Assembly (NCBI GenBank): GCA_001770935.1 | Contig: MESI01000128.1 | Span: forward strand, 1 to 39,359 | From: Burkholderiales bacterium RIFCSPLOWO2_12_FULL_61_40 | GTDB lineage: Bacteria; Pseudomonadota; Gammaproteobacteria; Burkholderiales; Burkholderiaceae_C | Length of the DNA stretch: 39,359 nucleotides | Direction of reading: 5' to 3' | Shown: positions 23,120 to 31,498 of the stretch, in pieces | Layout: every line of letters begins with the position of its first letter | How positions within the stretch are numbered: the first letter of the stretch is position 1 | Notes under the pieces: generated by a model | What the model was told of the DNA's origin: nothing | Databases searched by the model: none | The model's input: the letters and a program-made list of their open reading frames with translations, nothing else | Translations under genes and position numbers: made by a program

Positions 23120-23371
23120 GCCCCCACGTTTATCGCTTCGCGTATTGCACTGCCCCCCAAGGGGGCCGAAGTCGCCTTGGGGCGGCCCGGCGACGACTTG
23201 GCCCCCACGTTTATCGCTTCGCGTATTGCACTGCCCCCCAAGGGGGCCGAAGTCGCCTTGGGGCGGCCCGGCGGCGACTTGGCCCCCACGTTTATCGCTT
23301 CGCGTATTGCACTGCCCCCCAAGGGGGCCGAAGTCGCCTTGGGGCGGCCCGGCGACGACTTGGCCCCCACG
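23120..23371 (+). repeat. Three tandem 81-bp hairpin repeats plus a partial fourth
   Basis: Units start at 23120, 23201 and 23282 with GCCCCCACGTTTATCGCTTC; a fourth unit stops after GCCCCCACG at 23363-23371. Units are almost identical (one GAC/GGC difference in the second). Each contains GCCCCC-CAA-GGGGGC and an alternative longer pairing CCCCAAGG...CCTTGGGG. The core resembles G+C-rich intergenic repeats seen in Comamonadaceae. The unit is a multiple of three and is open in more than one frame. Confidence 0.9.
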
Positions 23372-23382
23372 CTGATTGCGCC

Positions 23383-24585
23383 ATGCTGCTGATCGACACC
23401 ACCCGCCTGGCGCTGCGCGCCGTTACCGCCCAGCGCCTGCGCAGTTTTCTGACGCTGCTGGGTATTGCCGTGGGCATTGCCGCCGTCATTTTGCTGACCT
23501 CCATTGGCGAGGGCATCCACCGTTTTGTGCTGGCCGAGTTCACCCAGTTCGGCACCAACATTGCCAGTATTTCACCGGGCAAGGTCAAGACCTCGGGGCC
23601 GGCGCCCACCGGCATTCCCAGCTCGGTGCGCCCGCTCACCCTGGAAGACGCCCGGGCCCTGGCGCGGCTGCCTGCTGTCACGGGAATGACCTCCATGGTG
23701 TGGGGCAACACCGAAGTGGGGGGCAATGGCCGCCTGCGGCGCACCACGGTCCACGGGGTGGACCCGGACATGCTCAAGGTCTACAGCCTGGCGGTCAAGT
23801 CGGGCCAGTTTTTGCCCAACGAAGACCTGGAAAACGCGCGCGCCCTGGTGGTGCTGGGCGCCACGCTCAAGGCGGAGCTGTTTGGCAGCGCCAACCCCCT
23901 GGGGGCGCGGGTGCGGGTGGGCAATCTGCAGTTTCGGGTGGTCGGTGTGCTGGAGGCCAAGGGGCAGTTTCTGGGCGTGGATCTGGACGACGCGGCCTAC
24001 ATCCCCACGGCGCGGGCGCTGGAGCTGTTCAACCGCGATGGCATCATGAAAATCGACGTGGCCTATGCCGAGGGCATGCCGGCGGCCTCGGTGGTGCAGG
24101 CGGTCAAAAGCCTGCTCAGCAACCGCCATGGGCGCGAGGATTTCACCATCACCACGCAGGAAGACATGCTGCGCACGCTCTCCAACATCCTCGACATCCT
24201 GACCATGGCCGTCGGCGCGCTGGGCAGCATTTCACTGCTGGTGGGCGGCGTGGGTATCGTCACCATCATGACCATTGCGGTGACCGAGCGCACCGGGGAA
24301 ATCGGCCTGCTGGTGGCCCTGGGCGCACCCCGGCGCACCATCCTGGCCCTGTTTCTGGGTGAGGCGGTGGCCTTGTCGGCCCTGGGGGGCCTCATTGGCC
24401 TGGCCCTGGGCATGGGCCTGGCGCAATTGATCCACCTGGCCGTGCCCGCGCTGCCGGTGCACACCCCGCTGAGCTTTGTGCTGCTGGCCGAAGCGGTGGC
24501 CATCGTGATCGGCCTGCTGGCCGGCGTGCTGCCCGCACGGCGCGCGGCGCGGCTTGACCCGGTGGAGGCGCTGCGTTCGGAATGA
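23383..24585 (+). CDS. FtsX/MacB-type ABC permease 2
   Basis: 400 residues with the same layout as the preceding permease: first helix (LRSFLTLLGIAVGIAAVILLTSIGEGI), the periplasmic MacB_PCD domain (TRTTVHGVDP-like text RRTTVHGVDPDML), three C-terminal helices with GSISLLVGGVGIVTIMTIAVTERTGEIGLLVALGAPRRTILALFL and the end LPARRAARLDPVEALRSE. It lies 270 nt behind permease 1, with the 81-bp repeats in between. No Shine-Dalgarno is evident before ATG 23383. Confidence 0.9.
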   Translation: MLLIDTTRLALRAVTAQRLRSFLTLLGIAVGIAAVILLTSIGEGIHRFVLAEFTQFGTNIASISPGKVKTSGPAPTGIPSSVRPLTLEDARALARLPAVTGMTSMVWGNTEVGGNGRLRRTTVHGVDPDMLKVYSLAVKSGQFLPNEDLENARALVVLGATLKAELFGSANPLGARVRVGNLQFRVVGVLEAKGQFLGVDLDDAAYIPTARALELFNRDGIMKIDVAYAEGMPAASVVQAVKSLLSNRHGREDFTITTQEDMLRTLSNILDILTMAVGALGSISLLVGGVGIVTIMTIAVTERTGEIGLLVALGAPRRTILALFLGEAVALSALGGLIGLALGMGLAQLIHLAVPALPVHTPLSFVLLAEAVAIVIGLLAGVLPARRAARLDPVEALRSE

Positions 24586-24624
24586 ACCAGAGGGCGCAGC
24601 CCCTTACCGCCCTATGCGTGTGGG

Positions 24625-25971
24625 TCAAGGAGCCACGTCCACTGCCATCGGCTCCGCCGGTTTACCCAGCCCGTACCAGTCGATGCGCCGGGTCCCCAGC
24701 ATCAGGCCCGCCAGTGCGAAGAACAGCAGCAGCGAACCCAGCAGCAAGGCGTTCTGCTCGGAGCGCAGAATGCCGAACAAGGCTGCGTACAAAAGCGCCA
24801 AACCCGCACTGAAGCCCAGCCCCCGGCGCCAGCCGCGCAGTACCGCGGCCAGGTACACGCCAATCAGCAAAATGGACGCCGCCGCGGCCGCCAGGTAGGC
24901 CAGGGCGAAGGCAATGTGCTCGGACAGGCTGGTCAGCAGCAAAAAGAACACGGCCTGGGCCAAGCCCACCAGCAGGTACTGGATGGGGTGAATCGGCAAG
25001 GTTTTCAGGTGCTCAAACAGGAAGAATGCCGTGAACGACAGCACCACGAACAGCACACCGTATTTCACGGCGCGCAGGGCTTGCCGGTACACATCCACCG
25101 GGTCGATCAAGCGCACCTGAAAGCCCTGCGCGGCACCGTTGATCCTGCCCGCCTCTGACCCCGAGGCCAGGCCGGTGGTGCTCCAGTGCGCCGTGAAGCC
25201 GTCCTTGCCGGTCTCCCGGTTGCGGGGCAGAAAGTCTCCGCCAAAGCTGGGGTGGGGCCAGTTGCCACGCAGATCCGCCGTGGACACCTCGCCCAGAGGC
25301 ACAAAGCCCAGGGTGCCGGTTCCCGCCAGGCGCAGGTCGATGCGAAAAGGCAGGTGGGCAGGTCCGCCATCCAGCACCGTATCCGAGACCCCGTGGAATC
25401 CGGTTTCCATACCGTGGATGCGGGCCGCGCGGCGCGGCTCCAGCACCTTGCCCGCCAGCTCCATCTTGGGGGCGCCGGTCATGCCGCGTGGATCGGCGAT
25501 GCCCACCGCCAGGGTTGGCACGCCCCACGTCAAATGCGCGTTGGGTCCCAGCGGTGGAAGGGCCGCCACGCTGGGTGCTTCAAAGCTGCCGGTGACCTTG
25601 CCCTGCAGCTCGAACACGGCGGTTTCATGCAGACCGTAAGCGCGCTTCTCCACGGCCAGTGCGCCGTCCAGATGCAGTTCACGGGGCACTACCGAGAGGG
25701 TGTGGGTGCGTTTGCTGCGCACCCACTTTTTCTTGGGCTCGCCATTGCTCTCGTAGCTCTTCTCTTCGTCGAACTCTTCCTCCACCAGCACGGTCAGCAC
25801 CGGCCCCACGATGGACTGTTCGCCTGCGGTGCTGGCGGCGATGGCGTGCACCGCTTCGGCGCGGTGCATGGTGCGCTCTTCGATGGTGCGCTCGACCATG
25901 GCCAGCGGAATCAGCAACAAGGCGGCAATCAGCGCCAACAAGGCGCACTTGAAAAGCAAGGGGTTTTTCAT
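24625..25971 (-). CDS. creD: Inner membrane protein CreD
   Basis: 448 residues. CreD is the main target of the CreBC two-component system and is linked to envelope integrity and beta-lactam response in several proteobacteria. An N-terminal helix (LLFKCALLALIAALLLIPLAMV) is followed by the family text ERTIEERTMHRAEAVHAIAASTAGEQSIVGPVLTV and a large periplasmic part. The membrane half includes YGVLFVVLSFTAFFLFEHLKTLPIHPIQYLLVGLAQAVFFLLLTSLSEHIAFALAY, which is diagnostic for CreD. AGGAG lies 7 nt before the ATG. Upstream are two CreB tags and a -10 (26003-26066). It is separated from creBC by a SulP gene, unlike the usual creABCD order. Confidence 0.93.
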   Translation of the reverse strand: MKNPLLFKCALLALIAALLLIPLAMVERTIEERTMHRAEAVHAIAASTAGEQSIVGPVLTVLVEEEFDEEKSYESNGEPKKKWVRSKRTHTLSVVPRELHLDGALAVEKRAYGLHETAVFELQGKVTGSFEAPSVAALPPLGPNAHLTWGVPTLAVGIADPRGMTGAPKMELAGKVLEPRRAARIHGMETGFHGVSDTVLDGGPAHLPFRIDLRLAGTGTLGFVPLGEVSTADLRGNWPHPSFGGDFLPRNRETGKDGFTAHWSTTGLASGSEAGRINGAAQGFQVRLIDPVDVYRQALRAVKYGVLFVVLSFTAFFLFEHLKTLPIHPIQYLLVGLAQAVFFLLLTSLSEHIAFALAYLAAAAASILLIGVYLAAVLRGWRRGLGFSAGLALLYAALFGILRSEQNALLLGSLLLFFALAGLMLGTRRIDWYGLGKPAEPMAVDVAP

Positions 25972-26002
25972 TCAACTTCTCCTGGGTTGTGGTTCGACGG
26001 CG

Positions 26003-26066
26003 AGTATCGAAAGCCCTGGTGAAGCGCGTGGGAAGCCGGTGTGTGCCGGGTGTGAAGCGGCGGTGA
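26003..26066 (-). promoter_or_regulatory. creD promoter with CreB tags
   Basis: On the minus strand 26066-26051 reads TTCAC-CGCCGC-TTCAC, an exact match to the CreB tag TTCAC-N6-TTCAC. A second, imperfect tag lies at 26034-26019 (TTCCC-ACGCGC-TTCAC), 32 bp further on, about three helical turns. GATACT (26008-26003) follows as a -10, leaving a leader of about 25 nt to creD. This is the E. coli arrangement of tag in place of -35. Confidence 0.75.
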
Positions 26067-26108
26067 AATGCGCTGCACAAAGTCATGTGCCAGCCGGGGG
26101 CACAGTGC

Positions 26109-26114
26109 GATACT
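26109..26114 (+). promoter_or_regulatory. Candidate -10 (GATACT), 7 nt before the SulP ATG
   Basis: GTGCGATACTTGGCGGG-ATG: extended -10 TGC-GATACT ending 7 nt before the start codon, predicting a leaderless or nearly leaderless mRNA. Confidence 0.4.
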
Positions 26115-26121
26115 TGGCGGG

Positions 26122-27879
26122 ATGCCGCTGAAACTTCGATCTGATACCTCCCCCATCGGCGAAGCGCCCGCCCTGCAGCGCTGGGTGCCGGGGGCGCTCA
26201 CTTTGCTGCACTACAAACCGGCCTGGTTTCTCAGCGACCTGCTGGCCGGCCTGGTGCTCACCGCCATTCTGGTGCCGGTGGGCATGGGGTATTCGCAGGC
26301 TTCCGGTTTGCCCGCCATCTATGGGCTGTATGCCACCATCGTCCCTTTGGTGGTCTACGCCCTTCTGGGGCCGAGCCGCACGATGGTGCTGGGCCCCGAC
26401 TCCACGCTGGCTGCGGTGATTGCCGCGCTGATCTTGCCGCTGTCAGCCGACAATGCCGAGCGCGCCGTCGCCCTGGCGGGCGCATTGGCACTGCTGTCGG
26501 GTGCGTTCTCGCTGATGATCGGGCTGGCGCGGCTGGGCCTGATCGCCGATCTGCTCTCCAAACCCATCCGCATCGGTTTCCTGAACGCCATCGCACTCAC
26601 CGTGCTGGTCGGGCAGTTGCCCAAGGTATTCGGCTTCTCGAATCCGGCGGACGGACTGGTGGACCGTGCGTTTTTTCTGGTGCAGGGCATCGCCCAGGGG
26701 CGCACCAACACCGTGGCCCTGGGCATCGGCGCCAGCAGCCTGCTGCTCATTCTTTTGCTCAAACACTTCCGGCCTCGGTGGCCTGGAATCCTGGTCGCCG
26801 TCGTCCTGGCCACCCTGGTGTCGGCCGGGTTCGACCTGGGCACGGTGGCCCGGCTGTCCGTGGTGGGGGCCTTGCCGCAGGGCTTGCCCAGCTTCCAGAT
26901 ACCCGTGGTGACGCTGCACGATCTGCTGCACCTGGCGCCGGGTGCGGCCATCATTTCCCTGCTGACCTTCGCGGACACCAGCGTGTTGTCCCGTGCGCTG
27001 GCCCAGCGCCTGGGGCATGCGGCCAAGCCCAACCAGGAGATGATCGCGCTGGGCGCGGCCAATCTGGCCGCAGGGCTGTTCCAGGGCTTTTCTGTCAGCA
27101 GCAGTTCGTCGCGCACGCCGGTGGCCGAGTCGGCTGGCGCCAAAACGCAGGTGACGGGGCTGGTCGGCGCGCTGGCGATTGCCGTGTTGCTGCTCTTTGC
27201 ACCCAAGCTGTTGCAGCACCTGCCCAGTGCCGCGCTGGCCGCGGTGGTGATCGCGGCCTGCTGGTCCTTTGCGGATTTTCCCGCCATGGCGGCCATGTAC
27301 CGCCTGCGCAAGGTGGAGTTCGCATTCTCCGCTGCCAGCTTTCTCGGAGTGGCTTTTGTGGGGGTGATCGAGGGCATTTTTATCGCCATTGCCATGGCCA
27401 TTTTGGTGCTGGTGTGGAATGTGTGGCACCCCTATTTCGCCGTCTTGGCGCGGGTGGACGGGCGCAAGGGCTACCACGACATGGCGCGCCACCCCGAGGG
27501 TCGGCAGGTGCCGGGCCTGGTGCTGTTCCGCTGGGACGCGCAGCTCTTTTTTGCCAACGCCGAGATTTTTCGTGAACAGGTGCTGCGTGCTGTGGCCCTC
27601 GCACCCACGCCCACCCATTGGGTGGTGGTCGCCGCCGATGCCATCACCGATGTGGACATCACGGCGGCGGAGGTGTTGCTGGCCTTGCACAGCGAACTGC
27701 GCCAGCAAGGCGTGGCCCTGTTTTTTGCCGGGATGAAGGGGCCGGTCAAGGACCGCTTGAAACACTACGGCACGCTGGAGGTGATCGGCCAGGATATTTT
27801 CCCCCCCACCGTGGGTAACGCGGTCAACCTGTACCGCGCCAGCCATACCGTGGACTGGAAGGACTGGGACGAAACGTAA
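26122..27879 (+). CDS. SulP-family anion transporter with STAS domain
   Basis: 585 residues. SLC26/SulP carriers move sulfate, bicarbonate or other anions. About 11-12 hydrophobic segments begin with LLAGLVLTAILVPVGMGYSQASGLPAIYGLYATIVPLVVYALLGPSRTMVLGPDS, the family signature. The C-terminal ~110 residues are the STAS domain (GLVLFRWDAQLFFANAEIFREQV, VVVAADAITDVDITAAEVLLALHSELRQQG). ATG 26122 is chosen because it matches family N-termini and lies right behind a -10; the open frame from 26068 crosses that promoter. The gene is divergent from creD, whose CreB tags lie only 56-103 bp upstream, and ends 3 bp from creC. Substrate cannot be told. Confidence 0.9.
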   Translation: MPLKLRSDTSPIGEAPALQRWVPGALTLLHYKPAWFLSDLLAGLVLTAILVPVGMGYSQASGLPAIYGLYATIVPLVVYALLGPSRTMVLGPDSTLAAVIAALILPLSADNAERAVALAGALALLSGAFSLMIGLARLGLIADLLSKPIRIGFLNAIALTVLVGQLPKVFGFSNPADGLVDRAFFLVQGIAQGRTNTVALGIGASSLLLILLLKHFRPRWPGILVAVVLATLVSAGFDLGTVARLSVVGALPQGLPSFQIPVVTLHDLLHLAPGAAIISLLTFADTSVLSRALAQRLGHAAKPNQEMIALGAANLAAGLFQGFSVSSSSSRTPVAESAGAKTQVTGLVGALAIAVLLLFAPKLLQHLPSAALAAVVIAACWSFADFPAMAAMYRLRKVEFAFSAASFLGVAFVGVIEGIFIAIAMAILVLVWNVWHPYFAVLARVDGRKGYHDMARHPEGRQVPGLVLFRWDAQLFFANAEIFREQVLRAVALAPTPTHWVVVAADAITDVDITAAEVLLALHSELRQQGVALFFAGMKGPVKDRLKHYGTLEVIGQDIFPPTVGNAVNLYRASHTVDWKDWDET

Positions 27880-27882
27880 GTC

Positions 27883-29370
27883 TCAGGGCGGGTGTGCGGT
27901 GGGTGGGCGCTGGGCCTGGGCGCCCGGCCGTTGGCCTGGTGCCTGCAGCAAAATGCACAAGGTGGCCAGTGCGCCGCCACCTGGCGCATTCTCCAATCGG
28001 ATATCCCCGCCGTGCAGCATGGCGATTTCGCGCACCAGTACCAGGCCCAGTCCGGTGCTTTTGGGGCTGCCGTCCGGGCGGGGCAGGGAAAAGAAGCGTT
28101 CAAAAACACGCTCCCCGGCAAACTCGGCCAGGCCTGGACCCTGGTCCTGCACGCAAAAACGGATCCACTCCCCTTGCTGATGTACCGTGCAGGTCACGCG
28201 ATTGCCTGGGGGTGAAAAATCCAGGGCGTTTTGCACCAGGTTGCTCAAGGCAAGGCCCAGCAAAAAGCGGTCACCCACGAGGGACAAGGTCGGGTCCGCT
28301 GAAAATTCCAGGGTGATTCCCCGGCGCGCCGCCTGTGCGTGCATGGCTTGTTCGAGGTCCTCCAGCAACTGCGAAGCACTGAGCGCGGCCGGGGCCTCCA
28401 GCACGCGCTGGTGCTCCAGTTGGGCCAGCCGCAGCAATTTGTCGATCAGGGTCTGCATGCGCTCGCTCTGCGTTTGCACGTTGTAAAGAAACCGGGTTCG
28501 CTCCGGCGCAGGCAGATCGGGTTCGGCAAGCAATTCGGCGGCGCCCCGGATGGCGGCCAGCGGGCTCTTCATCTCGTGGGTCAGGTGCTGCACATAGTGT
28601 TCCACATAGGCGCGGCCATCGACCTCGTTGCGCAGTTGGGCCAGGGCGCGCGACAACTCGCCGATTTCGTCTTTGCCGCGCGAAGGCGGCTCGGCCGGGC
28701 TGCCCGCCGCCAGCAGGCGTGCGTAGCGCACCAGACGCCCCATGGAAAGGGTGAGCCAGGCGGTGAAAGTGCCCCCAATCAGCAAGGTGGTGCCCAGCAG
28801 CAACAGGCCCTGGCGCAAAACCGCATGCTCGCCACGCGCGATGAGGGGCTCCAGCGTGCGGGTGGGCTTGGCCACGGTGAGCGCACCCACAATGCGGTCC
28901 CCGTCCCGGATGGGCGCGGCCACATGCATGACACTGCTGCCCGTGTCGTCGGGGTCGTCGCGGGTGGAGCGGCTGCCGTACTCGCCGCGCAGGGTGCGCG
29001 CCACGTCGCGCCAGCCAGAGTAGTCCTCGCCCACCGCCTGGTGGCCCGAGTCGTAGCGCACCACGCCGAGCGCGTCGGTCACGTAGATGCGAAAGTCCAG
29101 CGTCTGCTTTTCCAGCCCCCAGATGCGGGCCTTTACCGGGCGCTGGCGGTAGGCCTCCACACTCTGGGCAAACCGGCCATCCGGCAAGCGCCGGGCCAGC
29201 AGATCGTCCACCGCCAGCTCCGCCAGCAACTGGGCGGAGTCCACCATCACGTCTTCGACCGCGTCGCGCACGCCGGGTTTGACCTCGGACACAAAGACCC
29301 GCAGCAAAAACCAGCCCGACAGGCCGACGATCAAAAAGTAGCCCAGAAAGACGCGCGCCCAGAGCTTCAT
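27883..29370 (-). CDS. creC: Sensor histidine kinase CreC
   Basis: 495 residues. N-terminal helix (VFLGYFLIVGLSGWFLLRVFV), a periplasmic sensor part with WGLEKQTLDFRIYVTDALGVVRYDSGHQAVGEDYSGWRDV, typical of CreC, a second helix (LLLLGTTLLIGGTFTAWLTL), HAMP, the H-box HLTHEMKSPLAAIRGA (His265), the N-box NLVQNALDFSP, and G-boxes DQGPGLAE and STGLGLVLVREIA. ATG 29370 overlaps the creB stop by 4 nt. It phosphorylates CreB. The C-terminal tail after residue 475 is Pro/Gln-rich and unassigned. It converges with sulP with a 3-bp gap. Confidence 0.93.
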   Translation of the reverse strand: MKLWARVFLGYFLIVGLSGWFLLRVFVSEVKPGVRDAVEDVMVDSAQLLAELAVDDLLARRLPDGRFAQSVEAYRQRPVKARIWGLEKQTLDFRIYVTDALGVVRYDSGHQAVGEDYSGWRDVARTLRGEYGSRSTRDDPDDTGSSVMHVAAPIRDGDRIVGALTVAKPTRTLEPLIARGEHAVLRQGLLLLGTTLLIGGTFTAWLTLSMGRLVRYARLLAAGSPAEPPSRGKDEIGELSRALAQLRNEVDGRAYVEHYVQHLTHEMKSPLAAIRGAAELLAEPDLPAPERTRFLYNVQTQSERMQTLIDKLLRLAQLEHQRVLEAPAALSASQLLEDLEQAMHAQAARRGITLEFSADPTLSLVGDRFLLGLALSNLVQNALDFSPPGNRVTCTVHQQGEWIRFCVQDQGPGLAEFAGERVFERFFSLPRPDGSPKSTGLGLVLVREIAMLHGGDIRLENAPGGGALATLCILLQAPGQRPGAQAQRPPTAHPP

Positions 29371-30065
29371 GGCGCGATGGAGTAGCCGGTGCCGCGGTGG
29401 GTCTGGATGGGCTCGCTGCCGGGGTCTATGCTGCGCAGCTTGGCGCGCAGGGTTTTGATGTGGGTGTCTATGCTGCGGTCGGTGGTGTCGGGGGCGTTGG
29501 CCCACACCCGGTCCATGATGTGTTCGCGTGTGAACACCCGGCCAGGGCTGGACAGCAGTAGCGCCAGCAGCAGGTATTCGTAGCGGGTCAGATCCACCCG
29601 CTGTCCGTGGAAGGTGATGCGCAAGCCCTCGGGTTCATGCCGCCAGACCGGATGGGCCTCGGTATGGGGTGCGGCAGGTGCGCGAAAGCGTGCATCGCGG
29701 CGCAAAATGGCACGCACCCGCGCCGCCACCTCCCGGGGCGAAAAGGGTTTGACCACATAGTCGTCGGCGCCCAGTTCCAGCCCCAGCACGCGGTCAATTT
29801 CCTCGGCCCGGGCCGTGAGAAACAGAACCGGAACCTCGCGCCCCAGCGGGTCCGCACGCCACTGCTTCAGCACCTCAAAGCCGGTGGTGTCGGGCAGGCC
29901 CACGTCGAGAATGAGCAAATCAAATGCCGAGGCATGGTGGGCCGCCAGGGCCTGGCGGCCCAGGGACAGGTGGCGCACGGTGAAGCCCTCGCTGCCCAGG
30001 GCGTAGATCAGGGTGTCGGCAATCGCCTGTTCGTCTTCAATGAGTAGGATGTTCAAGGTTCGCAT
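29367..30065 (-). CDS. creB: Response regulator CreB (OmpR/PhoB type)
   Basis: 232 residues. Receiver domain with the acidic pocket IEDE (9-12), phospho-acceptor Asp54 (LLILDVGLPDT), Thr in FLTARAEE and Lys in DDYVVKPFSPREV, then a winged-helix DNA-binding domain (RVDLTRYEYLLLALLLSSPGRVFTREHIMDRVW, DRSIDTHIKTLRAKLR, HRGTGYSI). ATG 30065 (MRTLNILLIEDE) is the family start; the frame is open about 86 codons further upstream but without family text. The TTCAC-N6-TTCAC tag upstream of creD is its expected target. Confidence 0.94.
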   Translation of the reverse strand: MRTLNILLIEDEQAIADTLIYALGSEGFTVRHLSLGRQALAAHHASAFDLLILDVGLPDTTGFEVLKQWRADPLGREVPVLFLTARAEEIDRVLGLELGADDYVVKPFSPREVAARVRAILRRDARFRAPAAPHTEAHPVWRHEPEGLRITFHGQRVDLTRYEYLLLALLLSSPGRVFTREHIMDRVWANAPDTTDRSIDTHIKTLRAKLRSIDPGSEPIQTHRGTGYSIAP

Positions 30066-30102
30066 TATGGCGAAGGGGGCCGTGCTTGCGATTTGAAAAA
30101 TA

Positions 30103-30116
30103 TTGACCCACGTCAT
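30103..30116. promoter_or_regulatory. FNR-like box TTGAC-CCAC-GTCAT
   Basis: Nine of ten arm positions fit TTGAC-N4-GTCAA. It lies in the 242-bp space between divergent creB and the radical SAM gene, about 190 bp before the latter. Anaerobic control of an oxygen-sensitive Fe-S enzyme would make sense but is not shown. Confidence 0.35.
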
Positions 30117-30307
30117 CTCCATAACCTCGACTAGATCAAACAATGTGTATTCACCGGCGCAAGAGTGGCAAAAACGGCATGGCGCATGCGTGTTTAGGGC
30201 ACTCCCGCGCGTAAGATCGGCGCCCGCAAGCGGTCGCACCCTCGCCGCTGTGCGAGACCCCCTCCTACCCAGACCGCTCCCTTCGCCGGACTCTCCCGCG
30301 CCACACC

Positions 30308-31495
30308 ATGCACGCCGAAACACCGATTCAATTTTTCCCCTCCACCGCCAAAACCGCCGTTCCGCAATCCGATGCCAATCCCATCGTGGGTGGCCGGGTG
30401 GAACTGCAGTTGCTCACCACGCTCAAATGCAACCTCAAGTGCAGCTACTGCTCGCTGGGCGTGGGCGAGGTGCTGGGTTCGCAGGTGCATGTGGAGTACG
30501 ACATCGAGCAGCTCAGCGCCTTTGTGGACCAGCACCTGCAGGGCAAAGAGGTGTACGTCACCTTCTACGGCGGCGAGCCCACGCTGAACAAGAAGCTGAT
30601 GCTCGAAGTGATGCAGCGTTTCCCGCGCTTTCGCTTCCAGTTGCAGACCAACGCCACCCTGATCGACAACCTGCCCGAGTGGGCGCTGAACCGCCTGTCC
30701 AATGTGTTGGCCTCCATCGACGGCGGCGAGTCCACCACCGACGGCTACCGCGGCAAGGGCATTTACCGCCAGGTGGTCAAAAACCTGAAGGAAGTGCGCG
30801 AGCACATCGGCGGTTCGGTCACCGCCCGCGTCACCTGGGGCAACCCGGACACCTGTTTTGACGAGCTGGACCAGCTGGTGGCCGAGGGCACGCCGTTTGA
30901 CTACCTGTACTGGCAGTTTGTGGCCGACGAGATGTACGCCGGTGACTCGGTGGACAAACGCAAGGCGGTGCTGGTGCAGCTGATCGACAAATTCTTCTCG
31001 CGCACCGACGTGTTGTACCCGCTGATCCCCTTGATGGGCATGGTGCGCAACAAGCTGTTTCCCACCCGCGCGCTGGAGCTGTACGCCGGGGCCACGCAGT
31101 GCCGCGTCTCCACCCACCTGCTCAACGTCATGCCCAACGGCGAGATTTACCCCTGCCCGGACATGATGTACGCACCCAACATGAAGATGGGCGACGTCAA
31201 AACCAACTGGTTGCAAAAAAGCCCGCTGCAACAAGACCCCGCCATGCCCTGCCAGGACTGCGAGGCCTATGCCTGGTGCCGTGGCAACTGCATGAAGAAC
31301 ATGTACCTGGGTTATGTGAAGAACGACCTGCGTTACCGCACCAATGTGGTGGAGCCGATTTGCGAGCTGATCCGCTTCATGGGCCAGGAGATCGACAAGC
31401 ACAACCCGCAGGCCTGGTTCGAGCAGGCCACGCTACCGGTGCGCAAGCAGATCATGGACTGCGAGGTTTACGAATACGTCGAGGTCATGCCCTGA
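30308..31495 (+). CDS. Radical SAM/SPASM domain enzyme
   Basis: 395 residues. Radical SAM motif CNLKCSYC (Cys41, 45, 48), then YGGEPT (88-92) for SAM binding. The C-terminal SPASM domain has the complete seven-cysteine pattern: C265-x12-G-x4-C283, then C315-x2-C318-x5-C324-x3-C328, then C352, so two auxiliary [4Fe-4S] clusters are expected. This architecture is used by enzymes that modify peptides or proteins (for example anSME-type maturases). No obvious precursor-peptide gene, exporter or sulfatase lies alongside, so the substrate is unknown. No Shine-Dalgarno is visible before ATG 30308. It converges with the response-regulator gene with a 3-bp gap. Confidence 0.9.
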   Translation: MHAETPIQFFPSTAKTAVPQSDANPIVGGRVELQLLTTLKCNLKCSYCSLGVGEVLGSQVHVEYDIEQLSAFVDQHLQGKEVYVTFYGGEPTLNKKLMLEVMQRFPRFRFQLQTNATLIDNLPEWALNRLSNVLASIDGGESTTDGYRGKGIYRQVVKNLKEVREHIGGSVTARVTWGNPDTCFDELDQLVAEGTPFDYLYWQFVADEMYAGDSVDKRKAVLVQLIDKFFSRTDVLYPLIPLMGMVRNKLFPTRALELYAGATQCRVSTHLLNVMPNGEIYPCPDMMYAPNMKMGDVKTNWLQKSPLQQDPAMPCQDCEAYAWCRGNCMKNMYLGYVKNDLRYRTNVVEPICELIRFMGQEIDKHNPQAWFEQATLPVRKQIMDCEVYEYVEVMP

Positions 31496-31498
31496 GCC

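Noticed and set aside
23120..23371. CRISPR array
   Set aside because: The units are contiguous 81-bp repeats without unique spacers and there are no cas genes.
23145..23392. Repetitive protein encoded by the 81-bp repeats
   Set aside because: The open frames arise because the unit length is a multiple of three; there is no start signal, and the unit is a hairpin-rich non-coding repeat type.
30121..30142. Second FNR box (CTAGATCAA) before the radical SAM gene
   Set aside because: Only one half-site fits; the other half and the spacing do not.
30143..30214. 23-residue precursor peptide for the radical SAM enzyme
   Set aside because: No Shine-Dalgarno, no leader/core pattern and one short frame is expected by chance; kept only as a remark under the enzyme.
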